In this document: piece by piece, positions 36,715 to 48,700 of the stretch | Layout of the letters: every line of letters begins with the position of its first letter | How positions within the stretch are numbered: position 1 is the first letter of the stretch | From: Prunus persica | Lineage: Eukaryota > Streptophyta > Magnoliopsida > Rosales > Rosaceae | DNA: 64,000 nucleotides | Direction of reading: 5' to 3' | Assembly (NCBI RefSeq): GCF_000346465.2 | Contig: NC_034016.1 | Span: 4,044,935 to 4,108,934, forward strand | Made by a program: the position numbers and the translations under genes | The notes under the pieces: generated by a model | Seen by the model: the letters and a program-made list of their open reading frames with translations, nothing else | The model's database searches: none | Told to the model about the DNA's origin: nothing

Positions 36715-37949
36715 AAACTATCAAGGAGATGAATTGAAGCAGTCAAAGTAGGAATCCCGACAAAGCAATTGATCGGTTGCAGATACGATCAATTCTCAAT
36801 GCTAAGCTTATGATTGAAAATTCTTGTTGGCTTATTCCATCCTGCACACAACAGAATAGAGCAGTTGAAATAGTCACGTAAGTTGTATTAACAAGAATCA
36901 AACCATTATAACAAAGCTAGGTCTAACGAGCTTGTAGCTATTGAGGTGCAAAGTTCATGCGAACCTGGCCAATAAGCACGCAACTACTTTTGATCAGCTC
37001 CAAATCCTGTACCAAGACCCCAAATTTGAGTTGCTACTTTTGATTAGCTAGGTCTAATAATAAACAATTCAGTCTTTCTGAACATGCTTATTGATTGTTG
37101 AATGTAATTACTTATTGATTTGCAGTATGTTAACAGATACTTTATTCAAATGCATAAAATATGCAGCTCTTGCGTACATGTATACATGTATATACTACAT
37201 GAGTTGATCAAATGCTCTGCAGTAGTTTAAACAGAAATGTATTCATGACAAAAGCACATGAAAAGAGAGAGAGAGATTGTCATTCACGAAACGATAAGTG
37301 ATGAATCTAATGGTAAATGTATGGCTAGAAAAGATAGTGATGGGCACTTACTAATATCAATTGTGAGAAGACCGTCATTATCCTTTCAAGTATTTATGTG
37401 TAGACATTTGAGGCGGCGGTGTTGTTAACAAAGGTCGCAAAAATTTAGCTGCTCTTTTAAGAATAATAGTTTTTATTACACTTTTCAACAATAGTGAAAA
37501 ATAAGAGGGTGCAAGGCCTAAGTAGGAAATCAAAGTGGTTACCCTCCAAATCAAAAGTCCTATGCATCCTCACTGTTCGCTATTGTTGAAAGATTTGATA
37601 AAAACTGCAGTTGTTGAAAAGAGGGAGAAAATCTTTACAAGTTTTTTTAAAAAACATTTGGAAAGAGCATAGCTTTTGAGGCAGAGAGATTTTTGGTGAG
37701 AGCTTCCACTTGCATCAGCTGAATTGTGAGAATTGTGAGGAGAAGTAGCTTTTGTGCTGATTTTGATGGAGTGGTTCATCATCATGATTTGGTTGAGTTC
37801 TTCCACGTCTTACTTGTGCACCAAACGGAACCCACACTTCTTTATACCCGAGTAATAAATTCTGCCTGGGTGAACGTCAGAAGAACGGAATGGGTGAGGT
37901 TTAGAAAAAATATGGAATGAAATCTTCATCTGACTGCATTCTTTGTCGA
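36715..37949. other. Spacer between the copia and the TNL relic
   Basis: No gene seen. It should include the 3' flank of the minus-strand resistance gene. A GA run occurs at 37265-37275. Confidence 0.4.
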
Positions 37950-38756
37950 CTACACAACGATATACACAAGATACCCAAAGGTGAGGTGGCCTTTATAAAG
38001 TTTAATACTACGCACAGGGGCACTTTTTCCTGGGTGACATTCAATTCGAAAATTAGTAGAAAGGGGATGAAGTGGATTTGGGCGATGATGTGGACGCAGA
38101 GGGGCACCTTCTTCAAAGACAGCACAACAAGCAATCCAAATACAGTTTCCCTTCCACGTGGTACATGGAGGTAGCTCCACAATTAAGGAATCTCCTACAC
38201 TTTGATTATTGAACCATTCTGGAATTCTACTTCCAGGTGTTACAATTTGGAAAGCGGGAGTCGTTGGAATAGGCGAAGGGCGTACCTGTGTACCATGTAT
38301 AGGTTATTTATTTATTAATATAACAAACAAAGAGAGACAGAGAGACAGAGAGAGAACCTGAAGGAGTCCCCAACCCAGAGCAGTCCAGAGCATTCTAAGT
38401 ATTATACTATCATCGTAGCCATCATTCTCAACCAATCCAGAGCAATTCACACAACTCAACGAAACAAAACCTCTTCCTCCTTTTATTCTCAGGTTTGGCA
38501 ACGTTTTTAAGGAAGTGCAATCGTCTGTGTGCATGTAAATAGAGCTGAAGCCTTCATTATCAACCAATCCAAAGCGGAAATGGGGCAATTGTTGAAGCCT
38601 TTGGCACCCACTCACCGAAAATGCCCTAAGCTTAGGAAGACATCCAATGCTTGCAGGAAGGCTAACAAAATTGTTTCGACTAAGGTATAATTTTTCTAAA
38701 GAGGACAAGCAGCCAATATCAAAGGGAATATTCCCGTCACAAAGACCACAATTACC

Positions 38757-39357
38757 TGTTATTAAAAATTGTGGTTTTTCCCTTTTCATAAAATTCTTAT
38801 TCAAAACTTTTTGATATAAATAATATATAAAATAAATATTAAACAGTAAAATAAAATAAAGAGCCAAGTAAACAAATAAATAAAACAAGTTAAGATTAAG
38901 AAAGCAAGCTTGGTATAGTGAAAGCACGTCAAAGACGCTCTCCTAAAGCCTTTGTAGCCTCCCTACGTGCAGGTAATGACGGTCTACAAGACTCCAAGAT
39001 ACGACCCCAATACACAGGCTTAAGATCCGCTATGAGCACGTTCACAGTCGGATAGAAAACTCCAAGCCACAGAACCGTTGCCCAAAAATAATATAGAAAG
39101 TATGGAATATGTGAAAGTATGAGAATAGAGAAATCTGATTGTGGTATATGAAATGTGAAGGAGGAGTGGCCTTTTATAGGCATCCAAAACTCGTAACCTC
39201 CAAACACATTTAACCATAAAAGTTGGTGGCAATGAATAGAAAATAAAAACTGAAAATTAAACAATTTGTAACTCCTATAATAAATAAAAGAAACCAACCA
39301 AAAATTAAAACAGAAAATAAAACGTTTTAAAATTTAAAATCCTTTCAAATAATAACA
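38757..39357 (-). repeat. 3' LTR of the copia in the TNL
   Basis: On the plus strand it starts TGTTATTAAAAATTG and ends TTTCAAATAATAACA. It is the only complete LTR of the element. The 122-codon frame within it (38929-39297) recurs at 42032-42397 because both are LTR, not genes. Confidence 0.9.
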
Positions 39358-39948
39358 ATCCCCCACAAAGGGTTTTAAAATTTTAAAATTGTAAAATATA
39401 AAGAAAATATACATATGGGCAACATAATACTATGCAATAGGTGTAGGTGCCTTCCGGGCTTGAACCTTCACTTAGTGATGATAGTTTCCATTTGAGGAAC
39501 CTGAGTGTACACAGTATTGAACTCGGCACCTTTGACCAAACTTCAACATATCCCACACATAGTATTGGTTGAGGCTTGGAAGCGGGGTAGCGCTATTTAT
39601 GGCCATGCGCTAATCTTGATTCTCATGAGAGTTGCTAGAGAATAGCCCAATTCTCACAGTCGCGGCCTCACGACGTCTCTCACTTAGGTGAGTTCTCCAA
39701 GAGTACATGTGACCTGCACCCTGCGGGAGATTGCCCGCCTCGAAACTCATTCAGGGATAACTCCCTTCCTAACGTCACATTATATAGCACTGATGTCATA
39801 GGGATGAGCATGAGGACATCTCTGGGATGCCTCCACATGAAATAAACAGTGCTCAATGAGTCACGCAGTATGGATTGTTTCTACCCATTGAACTTCCTTC
39901 ATGGGATCGCCAATCACAGAAGTTGGGTTACCTCCCTAGGTGACTCCC

Positions 39949-41897
39949 TTATGGGCTTAAGCCCATCCCCCTCGACATTTCTAGGACTCTGCTCCTAGAA
40001 AGACCTTTAGTCAATTGGTCAGCAATGTTGTTCTCCGACTTCACATACTCCAAAGACATAATGTTCTTACTTAATAGACTCTTCATAGATTTATATCTCA
40101 CATGTATGTGTCTGTTCATTTTCCTATTTGTGTGAGATTGTTTCACCAAGTCTATTGTAGCCTTGTAGTCACAATGAATAGATAAAGCAGGCAATGGTTT
40201 CTCCACCAGAGGCATATCCATTAATAAACTCTTAATCCATTCAGCCTCAGTGCAAGTAGTATCCAAAGCTATGAGTTCAGACTCCATAGTACTTCTAGAA
40301 ATAATTGTTTGCTTCTTTGAACCCCATGAAATTGCAGCTCCACCTAATAAGAAAATGTAACCACTAGTAGACTTTACTTCTTCATTGTCAGTTATCCAAT
40401 TTGCATCACTATATCCCTCTACTACATTTGGAAATCCTTTATAGCACAGTGAATAATCTATTGTTCCTCTTAGGTACTTGAATACTCTTTCCAAAGCATT
40501 CCAATGTTCCTTGCTTGGGTTATGTGTATACCTACTTAACCTTCCAACAGCATAAGCAATGTCTGGTCTAGTCTTATTTGCAATATACAACAAAGAACCT
40601 ATCCTCTGGGAGTACTTCAGCTGAGAAAACGGTTCACCTTGATTTTTCTTTAAATGAACATTGGGATCATAAGGTGTTGGTGTGGGCTTACACTCAAAGT
40701 AATTGAACTTCTTCAACATCTTCTCAATAGTACTAGATTGACTTAGAGAGATTCCTTGTGTCATCTTCTCAATTTTCATTCCTAAGATTACATGTGCTTC
40801 TCCCATATCTTTCATGTCAAAATTCCTAGATAAGTATGACTTCACATCATTCACAATCTCTAAATTCGTCCCAAAGATCAAAATGTCATCAACATATAGG
40901 CACAAGATTACGTGTTCTCCATTATTCTCTTTATAGTAAACGCATTTGTCATGACCATTAAACTTAAAATCATAATCTAGAATCACCTTGTCAAATTTCT
41001 CATGCCATTGCTTAGGAGCTTGCTTTAAGCCATATAATGATTTAACCAACTTGCACACCTTGTGTTCTTGGCCCTTAACTATGAATCCTTCGGGTTGCTC
41101 CATATAGATCTCTTCATCTAAGTCTCCATTTAGAAATGCCGTCTTCACATCCATTTGATGAATCACTAAATTATGCACAGATGCTAAAGCTATCAAGGTC
41201 CTTATGGTGGTAATCCTAGAAACAGGTGAGTAAGTATCAAAATAATCTATCCCTTTCTTTTGTGTAAAACCCTTAGCTACCAATCTCGCTTTGTACTTAT
41301 CAATACTTCCATCAGGTTTCAACTTTTTCCTAAACACCCACTTGCACCCTATCGCTTTATTTTCAGCAGGCAAATTCATTAACATCCACGTGTTATTTTG
41401 AATTATAGATTGAAACTCATCATTTATAGCCTCTTTCCAGAATGGTGCATCCACAGACATAACGGCTTCCTTATAAGTTGTGGGATCTCCTTCTACTAGA
41501 AAAGTATAGAAATCATCTCCAAAGTTCTTCTCAACTCTCGCTCTTTTGCTTCTTCTAAGTTCTTGAGATTCTAAACTTTCAATCGTAGTTGAGCTAGAAG
41601 GCTTTTCACTTATTTGTACTTCCTTAGAAATTCTTGTCTTGTATGGGAAAATATCTTCAAAGAATGTAGCATCTCTTGCTTCCATAATTGTATTGTTTGC
41701 AACTTCCTTTACTTCAGAGTTAATCACCAGGAATCTATTGGCACTACTATTTTTCGCATAACCGAGGAAAACTGCGTCTATAGTCTTAGGACCTATTTTC
41801 TTTCTCTTTGGATCGGGTATGAGTACCTTAGCTAAACACCCCCACACTTTTAGGATTCTAAGGTTAGGTGATCTACCTTTCCATAACTCATAAGGAG
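39949..41897 (-). pseudogene. copia pol: integrase C-terminus, reverse transcriptase and RNase H, open
   Basis: A 632-codon open frame (41847-39949), extended upstream by [10 protein letters not shown] to the deletion point, holds the integrase tail (W-G-C-L-A-K-V), reverse transcriptase ([29 protein letters not shown]) and RNase H ([17 protein letters not shown]). The frame is unbroken, in line with recent insertion, but gag, protease and the integrase catalytic core are gone. The 591 bp between its stop and the LTR are non-coding. Confidence 0.88.
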
Positions 41898-42040
41898 TTA
41901 ATCTTAACTTGTTTTATTTATTTGTTTACTTGGCTCTTTATTTTATTTTACTGTTTAATATTTATTTTATATATTATTTATATCAAAAAGTTTTGAATAA
42001 GAATTTTATGAAAAGGGAAAAACCACAATTTTTAATAACA
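41898..42040 (+). repeat. Inverted 143-bp LTR terminal segment
   Basis: Exact reverse complement of 38757-38899, so LTR end sequence points the wrong way between pol and the partial 5' LTR. About 43 bp of LTR (counterpart of 38900-38942) are missing at the join with 42043. Confidence 0.92.
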
Positions 42041-42042
42041 AT

Positions 42043-42457
42043 CTAAAGCCTTTGTAGCCTCCCTACGTGCAGGTAATGACGGTCTACAAGACTCCAAGAT
42101 ACGACCCCAATACACAGGCTTAAGATCCGCTATGAGCACGTTCACAGTCGGATAGAAAACTCCAAGCCACAGAACTGTTGCCCAAAAATAATATAGAAAG
42201 TATGGAATATGTGAAAGTATGAGAATAGAGAAATCTGATTGTGGTATATGAAATGTGAAGGAGGAGTGGCCTTTTATAGGCATCCAAAACTCGTAACCTC
42301 CAAACACATTTAACCATAAAAGTTGGTGGCAATGAATAGAAAATAAAAACTGAAAATTAAACAATTTGTAACTCCTATAATAAATAAAAGAAACCAACCA
42401 AAAATTAAAACAGAAAATAAAACGTTTTAAAATTTAAAATCCTTTCAAATAATAACA
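42043..42457 (-). repeat. Partial 5' LTR of the copia in the TNL
   Basis: Matches 38943-39357 with one visible substitution (C/T at about 42176) over 415 bp. Confidence 0.9.
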
Positions 42458-43430
42458 TTACCCACATCCAAATACTTCAAAGACCACAAGAGCCTTTCTT
42501 TGGAGGCCCACCAAAACCTTGATTTGTTAGGCTTTGATCTAAATACACTCAAAATTCCAACAGAGTGTGGCACAGAGATCTTGAAACTGTCCATCTCCCA
42601 CGAGTTTTCTAGGCTTATGTATGAGAATCCAACATAGAACTTTTCAAGAGACTTCAAATTACAAATTTCGCTCGGAAGACCCATGAGATTTTTACAATTT
42701 GTTACATCCAGAAAAGTAAGGCCAACAAGATGTCCTATTGATGAAGGTGATTTCTTAATGGGCGTCCCACTTAAATTAAGCGTTGACAAATTTTCCATTT
42801 GTCCTGAAAATTCTGGAATCTTTTTCAGTTTTGAGCAATTGCTAAGATCGAAAGATACAAGAGAATCCATTTCTACCTTACTTGGAAGACTCTTAACACT
42901 TTTGCATCCATCTAGTATTAATTCTGTAAGACATTTGAGATCTGCAACGATGGGTGAATCTCAACTAAATTCTCACACCTTCCAAGATTCAACACCTTGA
43001 GTTTTGGAATGCCAGTGAAAATTAGGGTTGTTACCAAGTTTTGAGAGCCACTAAGGTCCATGTATTTCAAATTGGGCAACTCCTGTACAATATTACTTGA
43101 AAAATAGTAGAATATATAATTAGCAACCAGAAAACTTATACTCTTTTCGTTCAAAAAATTTGTAAGATGGCATATGGTCAATAATCTTACAATTCTTTCA
43201 TCCCAGAGCTCAACTAGTTCACTGTCCTGCATCTCAAGTGAAATAAGTTTATTCGGTTGAAAATTTGATGGGAGATATTTGGAAGCATACCAATTCCATT
43301 TCATAATTCTTAAGGAATTTGGAAGAATTCTGGGGATTGACATTGAGGAAATAATCACATTATCAACTTCAAGAAATTTCAGGTTAATCATCTTAGAGAA
43401 TGCTTCACAATTCCAATCCGCCTTTTCAAC

Positions 43431-44026
43431 TTCTACCATGTTTTTTTTTTTTTTTTGTTGAGAAATTCTATGATTGCATTCATAATTCAGCCAAAAAAGC
43501 CACTAGCCACAAAGGGCCAATACAAACTAGCCACAAAAGGGCCATTACAATAACGGAGCGGTCTAATATCAAAATTAAGAAAATCAGGTATGTCTCCACC
43601 AATGATCAGGCAAGATCGAAGAAACTTTGGCATAAGCATCCCAACTAAGATTGCAAACTTAGAATAATAAAAAGAGATAAAGCTTGAAAAAAACAAGCCA
43701 TAACAATACAAATAAAACTCTCACCAAGGAGAGATGAAAAGCTCTCACAAAGGAGAGATGAAAAGCTCTCACAAAGGGGAGATGAAAAACTCTCACAAAA
43801 GGAGAGGTGAAAACTACACAGAGAATTCAAAGAGTCTCTGCAACTTATTCCAAACATAAAGAAATTGCAAAAAAGATGGTGGTGGAGATCTGACGCCGAA
43901 ATGCAGGTGAAGATCAGACGCTGAACCGCAGCCGCCAATAATGGTTGGATGAAAATCATAACAAAACTAAGACAAATAGGGAAAACCCTTTGTCTCTGAA
44001 AATGGGGGAATAGTTCTACCATGTTT
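43431..44026 (-). mobile_element. Poly(A)-tailed interspersed repeat, copy 2, in a TNL exon
   Basis: The insert (43441-44013) is flanked by TTCTACCATGTTT at 44014-44026 and TTCTACCATG at 43431-43440, the latter running into the T-tract, so the TSD is 10-13 bp. It splits the exon at L-N-M-V-E. It is the same family as 9444-9976 and carries three to four 25-bp direct repeats (GAGATGAAAAGCTCTCACAAAGGA type) near 43725-43800. Target-site duplication plus terminal T-run fit LINE-machinery insertion. It codes for nothing I recognise. Confidence 0.8.
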
Positions 44027-44217
44027 AAGGCAATGCCTTGAATTTTGTTAGTTGCCTGTAATAAATAATAGAAAAAGGAAAAGTTAATTCCACGTTTAAG
44101 TCCAATATTGAGTTAAAAAGAAATCATATATATATATATTTAAAAAAGGGTATTTTCTACATAACTTCTTACCGTATTGTTTATTAATACATCAATGATG
44201 TCATTCGGATGACACAA

Positions 44218-45150
44218 TCAACTGCATCTACCGGGCTCTTCAGGAGACTCTTGACGAACAATTTGAAATGCCATTTCTTGTATCAAATCATGCATCCAAA
44301 CAAGGTTGGTTGAAATATCAATAGTTAAGAGCGACTTCTCAACCAGAGCATTTATCCCACCACAACGGTCACAACTGTTTAGTATTTCAATTACTTTATT
44401 CTTGTTCTCCCCCTTATGGAAAAATGCAACATCAAGAAATATATTCTTGTTCATCTCATCTAGTCTATCAAAACTGATTTTGAGCAAATCGAAAATTTCT
44501 GTCTCAGGAATTTTCCGTAGCTTATCCAATTCATTTTTCCACTCATCTCGATCTCTTTTATACACAGAGCATCCCAAAATTTTAAGAGCTAATGGAAGGC
44601 CTCCAGCATAATTTACAAAGCACTTGGACAATTCCCAAAAACCTTCCTCAGGCTCAAATTTTTTAAAGGCGTTCAGACTAAAGAGCTCAAGAGCCTCATC
44701 ACCACCTAATCCCTCAACCTTATATGATATCTCCATATCATGCTTTTTAACCAACCGCTCATCTCTAGTTGTAATGATGATTATACTCCCCTTACCAAAC
44801 CAATCCTTTTCCTTAGCAAATTTCTTTAGTTGGTTTGATGCATTCACTTCATCAAGAATGAGAAGAACCTTTTTATTACATAAACAATTCTTAATGAAAT
44901 GGGTCCCCCAGTCTTTATTCAAAACTTGAGCAATTTGTTCCTTCAAGATAGGGAAAAGAAGTTGTTTTTGTAGATCAACAAGACGATTACCTTCAGAAGC
45001 CTCTCTAACATTAGCAAGAAAGCAGCTAACTTCAAAATGAAAAGAAATGCTTTCATGAACAAGCCTAGCAATGGTTGTCTTGCCAATGCCTCCCATCCCC
45101 CATATCCCTACAAAGCGAACATCATCTGTAGGATCTAAAAGCAAATCCAT
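44218..45150 (-). pseudogene. NB-ARC domain exon of the TNL relic
   Basis: A 310-codon open stretch carries all NB-ARC landmarks: P-loop G-M-G-G-I-G-K-T-T (residues 18-26), kinase-2 V-L-L-I-L-D-E-V (95-102; E instead of the common second D), RNBS-B I-T-T-R-D-E-R (126-132), G-L-P-L-A-L, and the M-H-D switch (286-288). The TNL-type motif L-L-L-D-P-T-D-D-V-R-F precedes the P-loop. It ends at a TGA within E-P-G-R-C-S|L-C-H-P. CGA to TGA would explain this stop. The domain itself seems undamaged. Confidence 0.9.
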
Positions 45151-45291
45151 TTGCTCACGTGTAAACTTAATTCCCTGAATCTAACAAATTGAATGTGCTA
45201 TGCACTTTCCCCCACACCCATTCAACAATCTTTTCAATGAGCTTTCTTTCACACCTACAAGGAAGAACAATGATTATGTCATAGATATAAC

Positions 45292-45772
45292 TGTTAGAAT
45301 TTGGTATTTAGCTTGCTGGTTTTTGTTAACAGATCCACTGAACAAAATAAACCTATTTATGAAACGTATGCAGAGAGGAAAAAACTCAGAGAGGAGAGAA
45401 TGTTTCAGTATGTATTTCTTGTATTGCATCAGAGCCAAAAACACTCTATATGCATGACACAAGCTGCCAAAAACAGATCCTAAAAACTAGGACACAAGGA
45501 CTCATCTCCAGCCATTCAAGGTCATTGGAGGCTATGATTCTTACACCTAGGCTACAAATCATTACAGCAGAAAGGACTAAGAACAACTGTCATTCTTAGT
45601 TGTAGAGTTTCTCAAAATAGTAAGAAAACTAGCCGTTGGATATATCCTAACAGCTATTACTATAAAAGGAAAGTTCTTCAGCTCATTCGATTCTTCATCC
45701 TCTTCACTGTTAATCTGCAGGATTAACTTCTGCAGCTTGATTCAAGACTAGTATGCAGCTTAACTCTCAACA
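45292..45772 (-). repeat. 3' LTR of the copia upstream of NB-ARC
   Basis: Plus-strand ends TGTTAGAATTTGG and CTTAACTCTCAACA. In minus reading it follows a purine tract (GCTTAGGAGAGGC) and the gag-pol stop codon, which overlaps it. The partner LTR is not in the window. Confidence 0.75.
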
Positions 45773-48700
45773 GCCTCTCCTAAGCTGCTTACTGGTTTAA
45801 CTCCAAGCTTCAACCTCAAATAATTGAATCGATCTTTGGGCAGAGCTTTTGTAAAAATGTCTGCCAACTGTTCTTCACTTCTGCAGAATCTCATGTCAAT
45901 CACCCCTTCTTGTAAAGCTTCCCTTATGAAATGATACCTTCGATTTATGTGCCTTGTTTTCTGATGGAAAACAGGGTTTTTGACCATTGATATTGCTGAC
46001 ATGTTGTCACAAAACAATGGTGTTGCATCAGGTTGCATTTCACCAAAATCATCCAACACAAACCTTAGCCAGATAGCTTGACCAGTTGCCTCAGCAGCTG
46101 AGACGTATTCTGCTTCTGCAGTTGACAATGCAACTGTGTTTTGCTTGACTGAAGCCCATGAAAAAACTCCACTACCAAAACTGAATGCATATCCAGATGT
46201 GCTTCTACTGTCATCTTCATTGCTAGCCCAATCAGAACAGCATTCATGTCCCTTGTAAATTCAATGCCATAGCTGAGAGTGCCTTGAATGTATCTGAGAA
46301 CCCTTTTTGCAATTCCCATGTGCTTCTTTGTGGGGCTATGCATGAATCTTGATAGCAAACTGGCTGCAAACACTATATCAGGCCTGGTTTCAGTCAGATA
46401 CAACAGGCTGGCAACAATTTTTCTAAACAAACTACATCAGCCAACTGACTTCCATCAACTTTCTTTAGTTTCTCACCAGTGGGTAGAGGAATTGTTACTG
46501 ACTTACAATCCTCGAGACCAAACTTCACAAGCAAGGACTTTGCATACTTGCTTTGATGAATAAACACCCCATTTTCTGTTTGTAGAACTCCCATTCCCAA
46601 GAAATGATGTAGGAGTCCTAAATCAGTCATTTCATACTTCTGCATCATGTCCCTTTTAAACTCACTGAGCAAAGCATTACTGTTTCCAGTATAAACTATA
46701 TCATCAACATATATAGAGACAATGATCAGTTTTCCTTCTTCATCAGTTCTGGTATATAAGGTGGCCTCACTGGTGCTTCTTTTGAAATTGCAGCTAGTTA
46801 GATATGTGTCAATTTCACTGTACCAGGCTCTGGGAGCCTGCTTCAAACCATAGAGAGCCTTCTTCAATTTATAGACCTTATGACTTGCTGTTTTCACTTC
46901 AAACCCCTCTGGTTGCTCAGTATAAACCTCCTCCTCAAGTACTCCATTCAAGAAGGCTGACTTAACATCTAATTGGAACAACTTCCAACCCTTTTGTGCT
47001 GCAAGTGCAATCAAAGTTCTAATTGTATCTAACCTTGCCACAGGGCAAAGGTTTCATTGTAATCAATACCAGGTTTCTGAGCATACCCTTTAGCTACAAG
47101 CCTAGCCTTGTGTTTTTGAACTGTTCCATCAAGACTTAGCTTGGTTTTGAACACCCATTTGACTCATATGACTGGTTTATCTGTAGGCCTTTCCACTAGC
47201 TCCCAAGTTCCATTCTTTTCAATAGTTTCAATCTCAGCATCCATTGCTTCCTTCCATGCTTTGTCTTCAACAGCTTCATAATAAGTTTCAGGTTCAATAA
47301 TGGTCATGTGACATCTTGCATAAATGTCCTCCAAACTTTTCAGCTTTATTGGTGTATTGCTTGGAGTTAACCCTTGACTGGTACCACTGCCATTGCTTTC
47401 AGAGACATGTTCATCATCTGAGATTAATTGATTCAGATTTGGTGAAGCAATGCTGTGAGTTTCATGAAAGATTCCTTCTGGTTCAGTTATCTCAGAACCT
47501 CCATTTTCAAAGATGGAAGTCACATGGACAGTTTCATCTTGCTTGCTTTCCCAATTCCAGGATTTGTTCTCATCAAAAACAACACTTCTAGAGAGTATGA
47601 TCTTCTCAGTTTGGAGATTATAGATCTTGTAACCCTTCTCACAGCTGCCATAACCCATAAAAATTCATTTGCTTGCTTTGTCATCAAACTTCTGTCTAAG
47701 ATTTGATGGAATGTGACTGTAACAGATACTTCCAAACACTCTCAGGTGTTTTACACCTGGTTTTCTTCCTGTGAAAGCTTCAAATGGGGTTTTGTCTGTA
47801 ACTGAAGTGATATAGCACCTGTTTTGCAGATACACAGCAGTACCAACTGCTTCAGCCCAGAACTTTACAGGAAGTTTCTTCTCAGTCATCATTGATCTTG
47901 CCATTTCACAAATGGTTCTGTTTCTTCAGCAATCCCATTTTGCTGAGGTGAGTAGGCAATAGTCAATTGCCTCTCCATGCCAAGATCACTGCAATACTCA
48001 AGGAATTCATGTGAAGTGTATTATCCACCTCTGTCACTTCTTAGTTTCTTTAAATTGAATCCACTTTGTAGCTCAACAAAAACTTTGAACTTTTTGAACA
48101 CACTTATCACACTTGACTTGTTTCTGAGAAAATATACCCAACACATTCTTGAATAGTCATCAATGAATGTGATGAAGTATTTATTTCCTCCAATGGACTC
48201 ATTTTGCATTGGGCCACATACATCCGTGTGTATCAACTCAAGTGGATTCTTAGCTCTCCAAGGCTTCTCATTCTCAAATGGTTCTCTGTGGCTTTTACCA
48301 TACCCACAGCCTTCACATACACCTTCTTTTTCTGAGAAATTAGGTAAGCCTAATACCATTTGTGTTTGCTGCATTTTTTTCATGCTTGCAAAATTCAAAT
48401 GCCCCAATCTTCTATGCCAAATCCATGGATCTTCTTGTACTGCTGCTTTAATTCCCATTGAGCAGATAGATTCCATAGACAATGGAAAACATCTATTTCC
48501 AGCCATTGCTACTTTGGCAACAACATTGTCAAGGCTGCTGTCATCACATATTAATGCATAGTTTCCTCCAAATAGAATGTAGTACCCATGCTCCATCATT
48601 TGTCCTATACTTAACAAGTTCTCATCTAGACCAGGGACTAACAGCACCTCATTTATATATCTTCTCCCTTTTCTTGTCTCAACTACAAGTGTCCCTTTTC

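Larger units (their letters stand above)
38757..42457 (-). mobile_element. Copia element in the TNL LRR exon, internally deleted, with inverted LTR end
   Basis: It is bounded by the 5-bp duplication TTACC (38752-38756 and 42458-42462). In minus orientation the 3' LTR is 38757-39357 (601 bp, TG..CA), preceded by a purine tract (TTTGTGGGGGAT). The 5' LTR is partial: 42043-42457 matches 38943-39357 over 415 bp with one difference, while its last 143 bp lie inverted at 41898-42040 (a perfect reverse complement of 38757-38899). PBS, gag, protease and most of integrase are missing. The insertion is very young by LTR identity. Confidence 0.9.
37950..45254 (-). pseudogene. TIR-NB-ARC-LRR resistance gene, multiply interrupted
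   Basis: Read downward from 45254: the pre-NB-ARC linker after an acceptor (TTGTAG|GTGTGA), NB-ARC (listed separately), an intron (about 44160-44055), then LRR exons 44054-42445 and 38756-38356, a short intron, and a C-terminal C-JID-type domain (P-G-S-R-I-P-E-W-F-N-N-Q-S near 38220, then D-S-L-I-V-E-L-P) to 37950. The TIR exon is absent from the window. Breaks: a frame offset near 45175, TGA at 44218 where Arg is expected, a poly(A)-tailed insert at 43441-44013, a lost base near 42953 (H-P-S|I-A-D-L-K), and a whole copia at 38757-42457 splitting L-D-V-G-N|C-G-L-C-D-G. TNLs are intracellular immune receptors; this copy cannot work as one. Confidence 0.88.

Noticed and set aside
38929..39297. 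122-codon minus-strand frame, repeated at 42032-42397
   Set aside because: Both copies are LTR sequence of one retrotransposon; the duplication is LTR pairing, not a gene pair.
42918..43439. Minus-strand frame as a separate LRR gene
   Set aside because: It continues the TNL relic; the non-LRR stretch in it (about 43080-43195) has intron-like ends GTAAGA..TTGTACAG.
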